DNA from: Paracyclopina nana
Taxonomy: Eukaryota; Arthropoda; Copepoda; Cyclopoida; Cyclopettidae
Direction of reading: 5' to 3'
NCBI GenBank assembly: GCA_019096065.1
Contig: JAGUCH010000003.1
Location: 10,788,001-10,852,000, forward strand
Length of the DNA: 64,000 nucleotides
The notes below the pieces were generated by a model that saw nothing but the letters and a program-made list of their open reading frames with translations, did no database searches and was not told where the DNA came from. Both the position numbers and the translations under genes were made by a program. Below, one piece after another: positions 22,349-33,871 of the stretch (position 1 is its first letter; each line of letters opens with the position of its first letter).

Positions 22349-25300
22349 ATGTCGTCGTCCAAAATATTCCGCCAAAGGAAATCATTAGCTCTCAGCCACA
22401 GCAAGAGGCCACAATTGACTGTGAAGAAATTCTGCCTTTTCATGTCTTTTGCTGCCTTTGCCACGCACCTCGTGTATTTAGGGGAGCTGACTCAGATCAA
22501 ATACACGGCTGTAAGGAATAAATCAGTCCATTACAGCCAATTTGTGGAGGACTACTTGCACAGCTCCAACAAGAGTGAATTGATACGAAACAGGACCCGG
22601 GTGATGACTGCCTATTATGCCACCAAAAATCAGGCAAAAGAGCCAGAATTAAGGCCTCCTCCAAAAAGGGTGACAAAGGTGCTTCTGGTGTCTTCCAATC
22701 CCAGGTCTGGCTCTTCATTCACAGGGGAGCTGTTGACAGCCATGCCCAATGTATCCTACTTTTTTGAGCCACTTTGGTTCTTCTCCAGGCCAAACAAGAG
22801 CGAAGAGGCAAAATTGAGCAAAGTAAGCAGAATTATTTAACACCTATAAGCGAGTGGAGGGACAAACTTTTTCGTTAGAGGGCGCTTTTTGAGCAAGAGT
22901 TTTTGGAAAAACTGACTTGCTTGTAACTTGTCACGTGATTAAGAGTGGCAATTTGATTGGCTGATCGGCGAGGCCTGGCTAGAAAAATTTGGTTTCAGCC
23001 TGTTTCAATAGTGAAAAGCTTGGAAATCAATCGGCGACGCATTTGGTTTTAAGGCTTGAAGCGGTGTCATTTTGTCGAACGATTATGGCATGTAGCTGAA
23101 GTTTTCGGCACAAGTACGCCAAAAGCCAAACGATTACCAATTTTTTATCGTCTATCAAGCGCAGCCATGTCAAATGTACTAGCTCAAGTGGCCGCGCTAG
23201 ATGGCGCAGTGAATCTAGCGACTTTTCTCCTTTGGCTTTTCAAAACTAAAAGATACATAAAGGACACATTTTTTCTATTTCTTGAATACATAGTATATTT
23301 GTAAGAATTTGAAAAATTGCACTGTATAGTTAGCTCATCAAAAATCCTGATTTCTCGAAAAGCACAAATTATGCAGAATTCAGGTAGTTTGTGGCATAAA
23401 GCAGGACTCTTCTGTGGACAAACTTGGCAATGTTTTTGTTGCTCATCAAGAAGCTGAGTGAGGGCACTGAAGACATTGCCACCATTGCTCCCAGTCCCAG
23501 GAGCTGGCCACCAATTTTGTCAGCTGAGTGCACCACAAAAGAGGCACAGATGATGTAGACAAACGAGAAAATGGCCACAACTGCCAGGAGCCTCGATGCA
23601 GCTTTGCTGTAGCTGTCAAAATGCTGCTCGTTTCTCCAAAAATTTTTGGCCATCTCGAAAATTGGCAAGGTCTCTTTAAAGTCAATTCTGTCCTTTTCCA
23701 TGCGGACGAACAGCACAATTATGGCCAAGGCCGTCAGGCCAGCCTCCAGTTTCACTGTGATGGGCACACCTTTCCCTGTATTGCCTGTATTCACCTGAGC
23801 CAATAGTACCAAGTAGACTGTATTTTCGTTCTGATTCTGCAGCACCAAGTGCTCAAATAAAAATTGAGCCAATGTTAGCAGGAAAATGGCAGCTTTCCCC
23901 ATTTTCACCACTTCTTCGTCCGATTTGGCCACCTCAATATCAGAGTGATACACACTGATGTATCTGGCTACAATCACAGATACAGTCCAGACGAGCAAGT
24001 ATTCGAAGCAGAAATTGGCCACGTAGAACCACACTTTTGCTAGCTTTTCTGGCAGCCTGATGCTCTCTGCATTGATCACCAGATGCAGAGTGAGGTTGAC
24101 GAGAGTACACACGGATACATATAGACCTTGGTGTATTCAATGGTGAACTTATCCAGCCTGCCAAGAGGTTTGCTTCTGAGGTAGCTATAAATGGTGTAGC
24201 AGGATGACCAGCATATGATAGTGCTGAGGCTGCCAACAAGTATGTAGATGCCTTCCATATGTGGAGGCCTCCAATTCTCGACTGATACATATCCTATTGT
24301 ATCAGCACAAAAAGAGGCAGACTCGATAAAAATGATACGATAACCATAAGACTTTTTATTTATCAATTTAAGAAAAAGGCCAAAAGCAAAAAAATCCAGA
24401 AATTCGAAATTGTGAGTCTTTTTATTCTGGGATCAGATAATTGGGTACTCCCTAAAAACCCACCTTATTTTTCACACAACAGCATTACACTGCGTGTCAC
24501 TACAGGCTTCATTTGTAAATTGCAGAAAATTGCTTTCGTGGGCAAATTGCTCGACTGTCGGTACAAAGGCTTGAGAAAAGTGATGAACAACATGAAGGCT
24601 CGCGAGTTTGTGTTCAAGAAGCCGCAGATTGGATCGACCAACTTTCGAACTTTGCCTCTTTTGTCCAAGAACAATTTCATCACTTCCATCGAAGAGGAGT
24701 GCAGAAAAACCGACTTGAGAGTGACGAAGCTGTTTCGCCTGAGGATCGAAGATATTCTGCCAGAAATGAAGTAAGCCGAAAAATTCTAAAGGCAAAACAC
24801 ACATCAATTTATCCATTTTATCCTAGGAATGAAAGATCTCCCTTGGGACCAGATTTCAAGGTGATTCTGCTCCAAAGAGATCCAAGAGCTACCATCAACT
24901 CTTTAAGAGAGGAAATCCAGGAATGGCTTCCAGGTGCCAGTAGCCCAAAAAAGATTTGTGGAACCATGCTCAGGGATTACTCCACTGTGGCTCAAGTAAT
25001 TCCACTAATTTTTAGAAAGCCCTGCTTTTTCATGATTTTATCCTAGATCAAGGATCAAAGGATCAGGCAGCGGATAATGGTGGTGAAATTTGAAGATATT
25101 GCCTCAAAGCCGTCATTGATGGCAGCTCAGCTCTATGGATTTCTCAATAGGACAACCAGGAGAGATCTGGAGTGTGCTCAGCACTTTTTCGAGTCTCATG
25201 TGGAGCGTCAATCAGTGAGTGGAGAGAAAGCTCAATTGGCAGCCAATTTGAGCAAGCAGGCTCTCCAAATGAGCTTGATACAGAGGAAAATTCGGTACGA

Positions 25301-25550
25301 GGCCAAATGGAGGCATGGCCAATTGTCCAGGGCTGAATTCGAGAAAACTGTGCAGAATGCATCGTATGTGCCACATATGGACTCCACTGAGGAGAGGGAG
25401 AATCGATTACACAAGTATTATGGGACATTTCGTCCCATCAACTTCAGGCATGACCATTGGAGAAATGAGTTGCAACCACAGGTGCTCAAAGACATTCAGG
25501 GCAGCCAGGAATGCCAGCAAATATTCGAGCTACTCTCATACGATCTGTGA
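22349..25550 (+). CDS. Golgi carbohydrate sulfotransferase (CHST / GlcNAc-6-O family)
   Basis: Four plus exons, 22349-22822, 24526-24770, 24827-24995 and 25047-25550, encode about 463 aa. These type II Golgi enzymes move sulfate from PAPS to sugar hydroxyls of glycosaminoglycans or glycoproteins. Visible are a short cytosolic tail, a membrane anchor near residues 28-47, the 5'-phosphosulfate loop SSNPRSGSSFTGE near 115-127, an FEPLW motif, and the 3'-phosphate motif QRDPRATINSL near residue 255. Several N-glycosylation sequons follow the anchor. Splice phases agree throughout. The 1.7 kb first intron contains a dispersed repeat and an opposite-strand membrane protein gene. The family is clear; the exact acceptor sugar cannot be told from sequence. 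Confidence 0.9.
22855..23241 (+). repeat. dispersed element R1, full-length copy
   Basis: Located in the first intron of the sulfotransferase. It starts with GGGACAAACTTTTTCG, ends with a CTAGCGACTTTTCTCCTTTGG block, and contains CTCF-core-like decamers at 22876-22885 and 23198-23207. Confidence 0.75.
23369..24258 (-). CDS. multi-pass membrane protein of unknown family, nested gene
   Basis: Two minus exons proposed: 24258-24119 and 24056-23369, about 275 aa. They are joined by a 62-nt intron (donor GTATCC, acceptor ATCAG) whose phase (2 then 1) restores one frame; without splicing the two halves are out of frame. Hydrophobic segments follow GIYILVGSL, VWFYVANF, AAIFLLTLAQF, LTALAIIVLFV, LLAVVAIFSFVYII and LLGLGAMVAM, so about six membrane spans, with a basic C-terminal tail. 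A receptor-like or TMEM-like protein is possible, but I recognise no family. It lies entirely inside the first intron of the sulfotransferase on the opposite strand. More N-terminal coding sequence upstream of 24258 cannot be excluded. Confidence 0.55.
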
Positions 25551-26039
25551 TTTGAATTGTGCTATAAAAGAATAGTAAATTAAAAGATCTTTTAAAAAAG
25601 AGCTAGATGCCCAGTTGGCTACATGCCTCAAAAATGTAGGCTCGGTTTTTCGTTATTGTTCTCAAAATTGAGGGACATTTGCGTTACGTGTGTGCTAATG
25701 AGGAAAACGTATCGTGATATATTCCAGTCATGACATTTCTGATATTTATGCTGTGTTAAGCTGATTGCCAAGCATTTAATTATGGTGCTTTCTAATGGCA
25801 TCTTGATGTTGTAAGCCACATCTATTTCACTAAATTAGGCAAATGCCTGCCTTATAATCTTGCAACTCAACAAATCTCATTAACAACAATTAAAAAAGGA
25901 ATTTAATTTAAAACGCAAGGTTGCGTGCATTCAGTTATGAAAATAATTGCGCACCGTAGAAAGCTGATATTAATAAATACCTGTACCTGTAGTTTAGCAC
26001 TTAATACTTTTTAGTATATGCTATGCAATTGGCAGCAAA
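25551..26039. other. intergenic between sulfotransferase and MKS1
   Basis: AT-rich. An AGTAAA-type polyadenylation signal may lie near 25573. No gene is seen and no clear RFX X-box was found upstream of MKS1. Confidence 0.5.
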
Positions 26040-29000
26040 ATGGACCCTCTTTTGGCAGAAATTGATCCCTCAGTGGCTGAGGGGGATGAGGAGTTGAGTG
26101 GAGGCTGCTACAAGTGCAGGGACAACATTGCCAATTTCAGAGTGAAAGTCAGGGTGAGAAAAGTGTGCCATATCACCAGTTCCTCATCTTTGGCAGCAGA
26201 GGAGGAGGAAGAAGATGAGCCCAGCTCTCCTGCCTCATCCACTTCATCCACTTGGCTGGGAAACGTCACTCTGGGCTGGCAGGAAAAGCTCTTTAGTCAG
26301 TCAGAGGAAAATTATTATCGCGAGGCCAAAGAGGAGGAATTCCAGGGCAATGTTCTCAAGAAAAAGTTCTTTCGAGATGTGCAAGAGGCCAAAAAGAGGG
26401 GCAAAACTCTGGCCCAGAAAATATTCACTTGCCTGGATGGGGAATTGTACGAGAACGACGAGGTAATTTATTGTTTCACTAATAGTCTTTCCAATTGGTG
26501 AACACATTATCCCAATTCCTGAAAAAAATAATTAAGCCAGTACTTGTATCTTTGAAAAAACGGGAGATTTGCTTTTGCTTACTTTGGGTCAGCTTTGGTG
26601 TCAAAATTGGTAGTTGGAGCCACAGCCTCAGCCTGAAATTGCCCGAGTTGGCCCTTCAACTTCTCAACCACATCAGGGTAGAGTTGAGACAGGTCATTCT
26701 TTTCACATGGGTCAAATTCCATGAAGAACAAACAGCCTAGCTTGAGATTGCATGGGGTATGAGTTGAGTTGTGATGGTTGTGGCAGGAAACACTGGCCTC
26801 TTCTCTGCTTTTGACCATTGACTCATCAGTCAATGTTCTGCCCATTCTGAGCAAGGCTCTGTAAGCTGCAGACCTTTTGACCTTTTCCAAATCATAGCTA
26901 CTTGAATTCCTCTCATCAGGTCCATACCACGAGCTCCACTCTTCTTTTGTGCCTGCAAATAACTCAAATAATGGCATATAGTGGTACAAAGGTGGCGCCA
27001 AAAGTGTATAAAGTCTTCTCTGATTGGCTGAGCTGCGAATGCGCCATCTAGCGGCTGATCAAAACAATACTTGTGATATATTTCCACGGGCCAACTCTGA
27101 TGGCACTCGATACACCATCTGTGTTGTGCAGAAGGGTGTCATTCCACTTTTGAAGCTCTTCTTGTTGTTGAAGGAAATTCCATGCATTTTTCCCATCCAT
27201 GGTTGGCAAGTCAGACACATTTCCCCCTGTATAGCATGAAAATAGCATACTTTGTGGAGCTTTAAAAAAAGAAGCCATTATTTGCCTGCAGCATGGTACA
27301 GAGTGGGTAACCAATCATGGATGCCCATCAAAAGCTCAGTTTCAACCCTAGGTGTGTTTTGGAGGAGTGGACTCCATAGCAGTGCACTTCCACGCACTCC
27401 ACCCTCAAATAGGGTATTTTTGACCCCTCGCAAGGGCCAATTGGAGGCTTGATTTCGATTGAAGCCAGCTGCTGGTCCCCCATTGTCAGTGGAAAAAATT
27501 ATAATTGAGTTGCCAAGCATGCCAGCTTTTTCCAGGGCATTCACAACTCGCCCCACGCTCTCGTCCAGCTTGTAGAGCATAGCAGCAAATTTCCTCCTTT
27601 TGGCATCTTGGATGTGAGCAAACTTGTCCACAATTTCTCTTGGTGCTTGCAATGGGTTGAAGTAATTCGAGCTGTGAACAGCAAGGTGTGCCAAATAGAG
27701 GAAAAGTGGCTCTTTTGGGTCGTGCTCCCGGATCACCTTGCTGGCTCTTTTGGAGAACAAATCTGTGGCATACTCCCCATAATCGTCCCAATTCACTTGC
27801 ATGTCATCACGAAAATCATAGCCCCAGATGCTCTGCAACCAAATCAAGCTAAAGTTACAACCCCCCCGGAGAGCAGCGCCACCTGTGCGACTTGCGGCAG
27901 AAAATGTAAACAACTGAAACTAGGCGGCCGCGCTCTATACACAATAATAATAGTACCTCGTTTCTGAAGAAGGAATGCATGTAGTAATCTTGCATTCCAA
28001 GCCAGTATCCATAGTGTGACATAAAGCCTCTTTTGAGGGGCAGAAAGGCTTCTCTGCTGTGGCCCAAGTGCCACTTTCCAATAGCATGTGACCTATAACC
28101 CAATTTGTTCAAATATTGTGGCAACATCTGGAATTCCAGGGGGACTCCACGATCTTCGAATTCATAAATAACTTCTGTCTGCAAGCCTGGACAATATTCA
28201 AAAATGTTTTCAGCACTGAATTTGCCACCTTTTTTCACTATTGAATTGCATACCAGTTCTGATGGGATACATGCCAGTCATCAAAGCAGTCCTGCTTGGT
28301 GTGCAAACAGCATTCACATAGTAGTTGTTCAAAATGATCCCATCATAGGCCAAAGTGTCAATATTTGGTGTGGACACTTCATTGGAGCCATGGAACCCAA
28401 CATCATTCCATCCCTAGATTTGAATTAAAATTATGTAATTATAGAATTAAATTAAATTTACCAAGTCATCAGCAAGTATGAAGATGATGTTTGGTGGGGT
28501 TTGCTGCCCAGTGGCTGATTCCAGAAGGAGTTGGCAGATACTCAAAGGGAAGATTAGGTTCATTGCGTGCCTTCCTCACAGCAACTGAAATGCACTTCCA
28601 GCTGTATATAAATAGCTCTTCTGCCTATACATGTAATCATGGAAAAAATCTAGTTTTGACCAACTCCACACAAAGAGGTATAATATACATATTGAAAATT
28701 GACTCACATAGCTATAAGGTATTTTTTGAAATGAAGTGCGAAATTGATGCTAAGCAAAGTTGCCAAGATCAGGTTTAGCTAAGCCAAACCTGTATTTTCA
28801 TGATACCAAAATCACAAGTCAAACTGGTAAAATAGCATTTCAATCTATTCAATTTATAATTTTTCCAGGACAAGATTTTGCCTCCAAATGGCTTCCGGAT
28901 GACCACGAATCCAGAAGAGGAAGCCAATTATGTGTCACTTTTGATGGCAGACGGACTGCGAAGGAGACACGTGGATGGACCAACATTGGGGCCAGTTTAT

Positions 29001-30194
29001 GACAAGTCCACCATTCCAACTCAGAACGTGGTGAACTATGCTCCCACCAGGGAGAACCAGCTCAAGCTCCATACCTTGAACAACGTCGGGCAAGCCATGG
29101 TCATACGATTCGCGTTGGACTCCACTGGCTCAGAAGAAGATGCTTCAATTTATGGGGAATTTGTGGACTTGTGCGTGCTCAAGTTCGGTGCCAATGGAGT
29201 TCTGGAAGTGTCTCCGGATTTCACCAACAATAGGAAGCCCTACACCATAGAGCTGGAGCACAAGAAGGAGACCTACGAGTACTGGATCGAGCACGTGTCA
29301 CCTGCCATGGACTACGACGAGCAGCTCAGGGAGAGCGTCATGCAAAACGAGGTGTTTGCCAGGCATGTCCAGGTTCTGCGATCCGAGGTTGGCGATGATT
29401 TTGAGAGGCCACCAGGAAGATCCTTCAGGCTGTTCCTCAACGGCGAAATTGTCTCGACCAAGGACTATGACCAGTACGGATCCAGCCTCTTTGTCCACTA
29501 CTTCCTGGAACTGCCCATGGGCTGGTCCCTGGCCCAGGAGGATGGGGAGACCTCAGGCCTGACCCAAACGTGCAAGATCCGGAGTGACGAGGAAGTGGCC
29601 CACTTTGGCCACCCATTTTGCTTCGACCTCTTTTACGACATCAACCGTTTGGACAAGAAGAAGGACGCGTTGCCCAAATGGCCTCAGCTCTTCTTCGAGG
29701 TCATCTCACTAGACCATTGGTCCACCACAAGAAACGAGGGCTATGGCTACATCAGCCTCCCAGTCCATCCAGGATCCTATGACAACCTGATCGTGGAAAC
29801 CTGGAGGCCTTTGATGCCAGGCCCACTGACGGAGATGAAACGATACTTCATAGGTGGAACTCCAGAGTTGGAGGACCTCTCATACTGCGGCAACTCGCTG
29901 GCTAATGATGCCAGAATCTTGAGCAGATATGGCTTTCGCACAGTCTCGAGTGGCACGATTAAGCTAAGAATGAACGTGGTTCACCAAGCAAAGGCATTGT
30001 CATTGACGAACAATGACAAATCATCAAGGTGGAAACGCCACCATTTGATGGATAGGCTGGCCTCCGCCACCCTTTTCAGCAGTTTAACCGCAGTGATGGA
30101 GGCCTTCAAAAAGGCCCGTGAGAGAATTGCCAAGGCCACAGTGGGCTACGACACCAAAATAGCCAGCATTCCTGAAAGCGAACAAGAAGATTGA
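26040..30194 (+). CDS. Mks1: MKS1, B9-domain protein of the ciliary transition zone
   Basis: Two plus exons, 26040-26462 and 28869-30194, joined in phase 0, give about 582 aa (human MKS1 559). MKS1 belongs to the tectonic/B9 complex at the ciliary transition zone, which gates entry of membrane proteins; human loss causes Meckel syndrome. Landmarks include GWQEKLFSQ in exon 1, [47 protein letters not shown] and [14 protein letters not shown]. The B9 domain spans about residues 325-470. An acidic Ser-rich insert follows the first 50 residues. The 2.4 kb intron holds a whole opposite-strand arylsulfatase gene. It implies that the organism builds cilia in at least some cells. Confidence 0.95.
26579..28563 (-). 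CDS. ArsB: Arylsulfatase B-like N-acetylgalactosamine-4-sulfatase, nested gene
   Basis: Six minus exons: 28563-28462, 28413-28254, 28186-27957, 27832-27286, 27226-27071 and 26952-26579, about 522 aa (human ARSB 533). These lysosomal or secreted enzymes remove 4-sulfate from dermatan and chondroitin sulfate. Visible are a hydrophobic leader, the metal-binding ADDLGWNDVG (Asp 32 and 33), the formylglycine signature CTPSR with Cys 71 as the residue converted by the sulfatase-modifying enzyme, GKWHLG, FLYLA..AVH, STDNGG and [15 protein letters not shown]. The fourth intron uses a GC donor (CAG|gcaaat); all other junctions are GT-AG and every phase fits. The whole gene lies in the first intron of MKS1 on the other strand. 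Confidence 0.93.
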
Positions 30195-30300
30195 ATGTTC
30201 TGATCATCATTGTATGCTCATGCCACAAAATTGCATTATGTGATCATTGTGTAATTTTCTCGTAACTTGCTATCCGGCTCATCAAGTTGCTGAACAGTGA

Positions 30301-30597
30301 AAAATCATCAAGGAATTTGATGGATAGGCTGGGCTTTTCAGCAGTTTAACAGGTTAACAACATTCTAGTTTAGCGTAGTAGTGAAGGCAATCGAGAAATG
30401 GCTATGGCTCGATTCAGCTAAGAATGAACGTGGCTCACCAGGCAAAGGCATTGTCATTGTCGAACAATTACAAGTCATCAAGGTGGAAACGCCACCATTT
30501 GATGGTTAGGCTGGCCTCCATCGCCCTTTTCAGCAGTTTAACCGCATTGACGGAGGCCTTCAAGTAGGCTTAAGAGCAAATCGCCAAGGCCACATGG
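30301..30597 (+). pseudogene. two decayed copies of the MKS1 3' coding end
   Basis: 30396-30597 matches the real C-terminal coding region around 29940-30145 closely (AAGAATGAACGTGG, AAGGCATTGTCATTG, TCATCAAGGTGGAAACGCC, TTTTCAGCAGTTTAACCGCA) but carries in-frame stops and indels. 30301-30352 is a second, shorter and more eroded copy. Both lie directly downstream of the MKS1 stop, so they arose by local tandem duplication. Confidence 0.85.
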
Positions 30598-30669
30598 ACA
30601 CTTAATTTCGCGCAAGGTCAAAAAAGACGATAGAGTATAGAGATTGTTGCATTATTACAGTATTTTTTT

Positions 30670-33600
30670 TCACGCCACGTAGTTGTATTGGTTGGCATTA
30701 TCCTTGTCGCGTTCCATGTAGTCCCTGTCGATGAGGGATTCGATCCTCTTCTTGAGATCCGGCGGCTTCACGGGGAATTTGAGCTGATTGAATAGTTCGG
30801 TGAGGAGCAGGTTGTGGCTGAGTGTCTTTCGCATCTTCATGATGCGCACAATGGCAGCGTCGATTTGGTACTGGCGATCCTGGAAGACGCGCTCCTCCGT
30901 CGCCTTCTGCTCCTCGTTCGTCTCCTTCAGCTGGATCTGGTTGATCTTGATGTGGAACAGCTGGTGCGTGAACTCCTTGTTAACGATGAACTTGTCTCCG
31001 TCGTTGATGTCCTTGCCCTTGGGACTTTTGAGGAGGACGCGGGCTTTGCCGCACGCCAGGGATTGCAGGGTGCGTCGCAGTTCGCCGTCTTCGATGTTGG
31101 TGGCTTCTTTGAGCTCCTCCACGCTCGCGGGCTCACTGTGCGAGTTGAAGTGGAGCAAGCAGAGCGTTTGGAAGAGCGATACCTTCAGCTCCTTGGGGCC
31201 GGCGTTGAACACGGCCTTGAGGACGGCGTGGCCCAGATTCGGCTGCCATTGCAGCTTTCGCCCCGAATATTTGCCATGGTAGAACTTCTTAAACACTTCC
31301 TGGTACTTGGCCATTTCGCCTGGAAAAGCAAAGCATAAAAAACCCTTCACATAAACATTTTACCGATATACAGCCTGTCCGTTCAAAATTGGACGGTACA
31401 GGAATCTAAACTTTGTGTCACATATTCAAGAAATACAGGACTTTTAAATGATATCGTTGGAAAGATTGAGGCTTTTCCCATCTTTTTTGTAAAAATAGAA
31501 AAAATCAATTTAAACGGAAAAAAAAGAAAATTAAATTTTCCCTAGGCAACACAAAAATTTTCACACACACACAAAAAAAGAAAACTGATGCTCATTTATG
31601 TTTTGCTGTCACGCAGAATTCATATTTTTCATTTTGTCGGAAAACAAAAAAGATGTCCAAAGGTTCAAGATTTCCAATGATACCCATCACGCCTCGAAAT
31701 TCATGAATTCATAACACAAACTTTTGATTCCCGCACCGTCCAATTTTAAACGGTCAGACTGTATATAGAGTTTATGCTGTTATGTAAAATTAACTGCCTC
31801 ACCAACTAAGTAAAATAATATTATCTGTTTCACCTTCGATTTTTTCCATAGGTGGTAAGGCAGTTAATGATACATAGCGACATGAACTCAACATGGGAAA
31901 AACGAAGGAGCGCCAACACGTCACAACAACTTTCAGAAAACTTGGGAAAATTTCGGCCGTTTTTGCTTCTCTCACCAGGAATGTTGACCTCCATGGGCTG
32001 ATATGTGGGCCAATAGGCCATGCTGAGCACAGAGACGGTGAGGTCGATTTTGTATTCCGCAGCGTTGGCCAGGTGGTCCATGTGCTGCTTGAATGCCACA
32101 TTGATGTCCTTGCTCAGCTCCATGTCTCTGAACATGCCCTCGAGCTTGGAGGTGAATCCGGCGCCGCACTCGGCCTTCAGCTTGCTCAGCATGGACTTTT
32201 CGCTATCCACGCTCGCGGACTTGCCCACCAGCAGACGTTTCGCCAGGTCCTTTTTGTAGAACGCCTCAAACACATCTTTGCCATGGATGAACCTTGAAAG
32301 ATCCCAGAGGTAAAAACTAGGACAAGTACGAGGTTTCAATCTCGATACCTGAAAATGACCATGATTTTGTCGAGGAGTCGCTCGAGCTCCTCCTCAGAGG
32401 CTTCCTTGTTGCCAGCTTTCAGCTTGTAGTCCACGAACTTGGCAATCAGCTCGGCGGGCTTGTTTTGCCGAATGTTGATGAAGGACTCGAAGGCCTCCTT
32501 CATGCTTACGATGAACTGTTCGTTGCTGCTGAAGCAGGCCTCCATGATGATGTCGAGCTTCTCCTTGAAGTCCAAAAGCTCCTGCACCATCGACTTGTCT
32601 TTCTCGGGGTTCACCACAATCACTCGACCGCGCTTCTTCACGTAATCGCACATTTTCCCCTTGAGCTCCGCGTGCCCTCCGACCACTTTGCCCAGGAGGG
32701 CGTACATCAGCTTGAGCTCAACTTTGCGGTCAGCCTCGAGCAGTCCATCGAGGCCTTTCGTGAGGATGGAGGACAAGTGTTCGGAAATCAGCTGTTTCTC
32801 CACCGTCTTGATCAGCTGGACTTCAGAGGAGGGGTCCAAGTAATGCAACAGCCGATCGTTCTCCTCCTACAAATAATTAAAAAAAACATTAATTACTTAA
32901 TTCATAAGGGACCATCATCCATCGCTTGAAATAAAAACTATATAGCAAGTAGATAATACCGAAAAACGCTTCAATAGACTTAAAAATGCCATTGATATTT
33001 TTTTAACATTTTTGGCCATCAAAAGGCCATAATATAAGTTTTTTTCCAGCCAATCCAAATGAATTTCAAGGAGTACCTTTAACCGCTTTTCAACGTGCAC
33101 AAGATACTCGGGCACATCTCGTTCGTTTATGAGCCTTTGGCCCTCGGCCGCGTAGAGCTTTTCCGTGGCGATGAGGAACTTCTTTTCGAAGGCGTCCTTG
33201 TAGATCTGGAGGTCGGCCAGCATTCGCAGCAAGGACTTGAGGAGGGAGCGGTCGACCATGTCGCCATGGCGCTCCTGCTCGATCAGCATGAGCATCCCGT
33301 CCACGGTCCGCGTTTGCACGAGCTGGTGCGTGAGGATGCACTTGCGAAAGGTGTCGAGGCCGAGCTCCCATATGGAGAGCACGGCGGGATGCTGGAGCAC
33401 GTACGTTCGGTCGAGGAAGAGGAAAATGCTCCTTGTCATGATCATTTGGCGGCAATGCGAGGACCAGCTCTCGTTCATCTTTTTCATGAAGATGAGCTTG
33501 TCGAGCGACTCGCCGAGGAACTGCTTCAGCGACTCTTGCACGTGGGCCTCGATGAGGGCCTTCAAATGGGCGTACACTTCGGCGGCCATGCCGTGCGAGC

Positions 33601-33871
33601 AAAGCGCCTCCACGGCTTGGTACAGCTCCTCCAGACTGGCATCGATCGGCTGAGCTGTCTGGATGGCGACCACGGCATTCTTCAGCTTGTCCACGGCCTT
33701 CGACTCGAAGTTGTCCGGCAGAGTCGGCTTGGCCCTCAAGTTTTTGATCACGAGCTTTTTGGCGCCGCCGCCGCCCGCCGAAGCGGACGGCGACAAAATG
33801 GCCGACTTTTTGCCCACCGACGAGCTGCTGGCGAGCCCATTTTTCGGCGACAGTGCCGAAAAATTCTCCAT
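30670..33871 (-). CDS. Cul4: Cullin-4, scaffold of CRL4 ubiquitin ligases
   Basis: Four minus exons, 33871-33077, 32866-32349, 32292-31976 and 31319-30670, give 759 aa, the length of human CUL4A. Cullin-4 binds DDB1 and substrate receptors at its N-terminus and RBX1 at its C-terminus, and acts in DNA repair, replication licensing and chromatin control. The N-terminal tail is Ser/Gly/Lys-rich; the cullin repeats include [17 protein letters not shown]. Exon 3 starts at [11 protein letters not shown], exon 4 carries the cullin-homology [18 protein letters not shown], and the C-terminal winged-helix has the neddylation site [11 protein letters not shown] (Lys about 705). The final residues [16 protein letters not shown] are a cullin-4 hallmark. 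The start ATG has context acaATGg. Confidence 0.97.
31320..31975. other. last intron of cullin-4
   Basis: 656 nt and AT-rich. It contains an imperfect inverted pair near 31376-31395 (CAGCCTGTCCGTTCAAAATTGG) and 31738-31762 (CCAATTTTAAACGGTCAGACTG), suggesting a small inverted-repeat insertion of about 390 bp. No coding content. Confidence 0.55.

Noticed and set aside
23056-23304. Short similar peptides in R1 copies ([13 protein letters not shown])
   Set aside because: The frame is shared only because the DNA copies are similar; lengths differ, stops vary and the terminal part is the DNA motif GCTAGATGGCGC.
25980-26039. RFX X-box upstream of MKS1
   Set aside because: I looked for GTYNCC..RGNAAC because MKS1 is ciliary; the nearby CGCAAGGTTGCG palindrome has the wrong half-site order.
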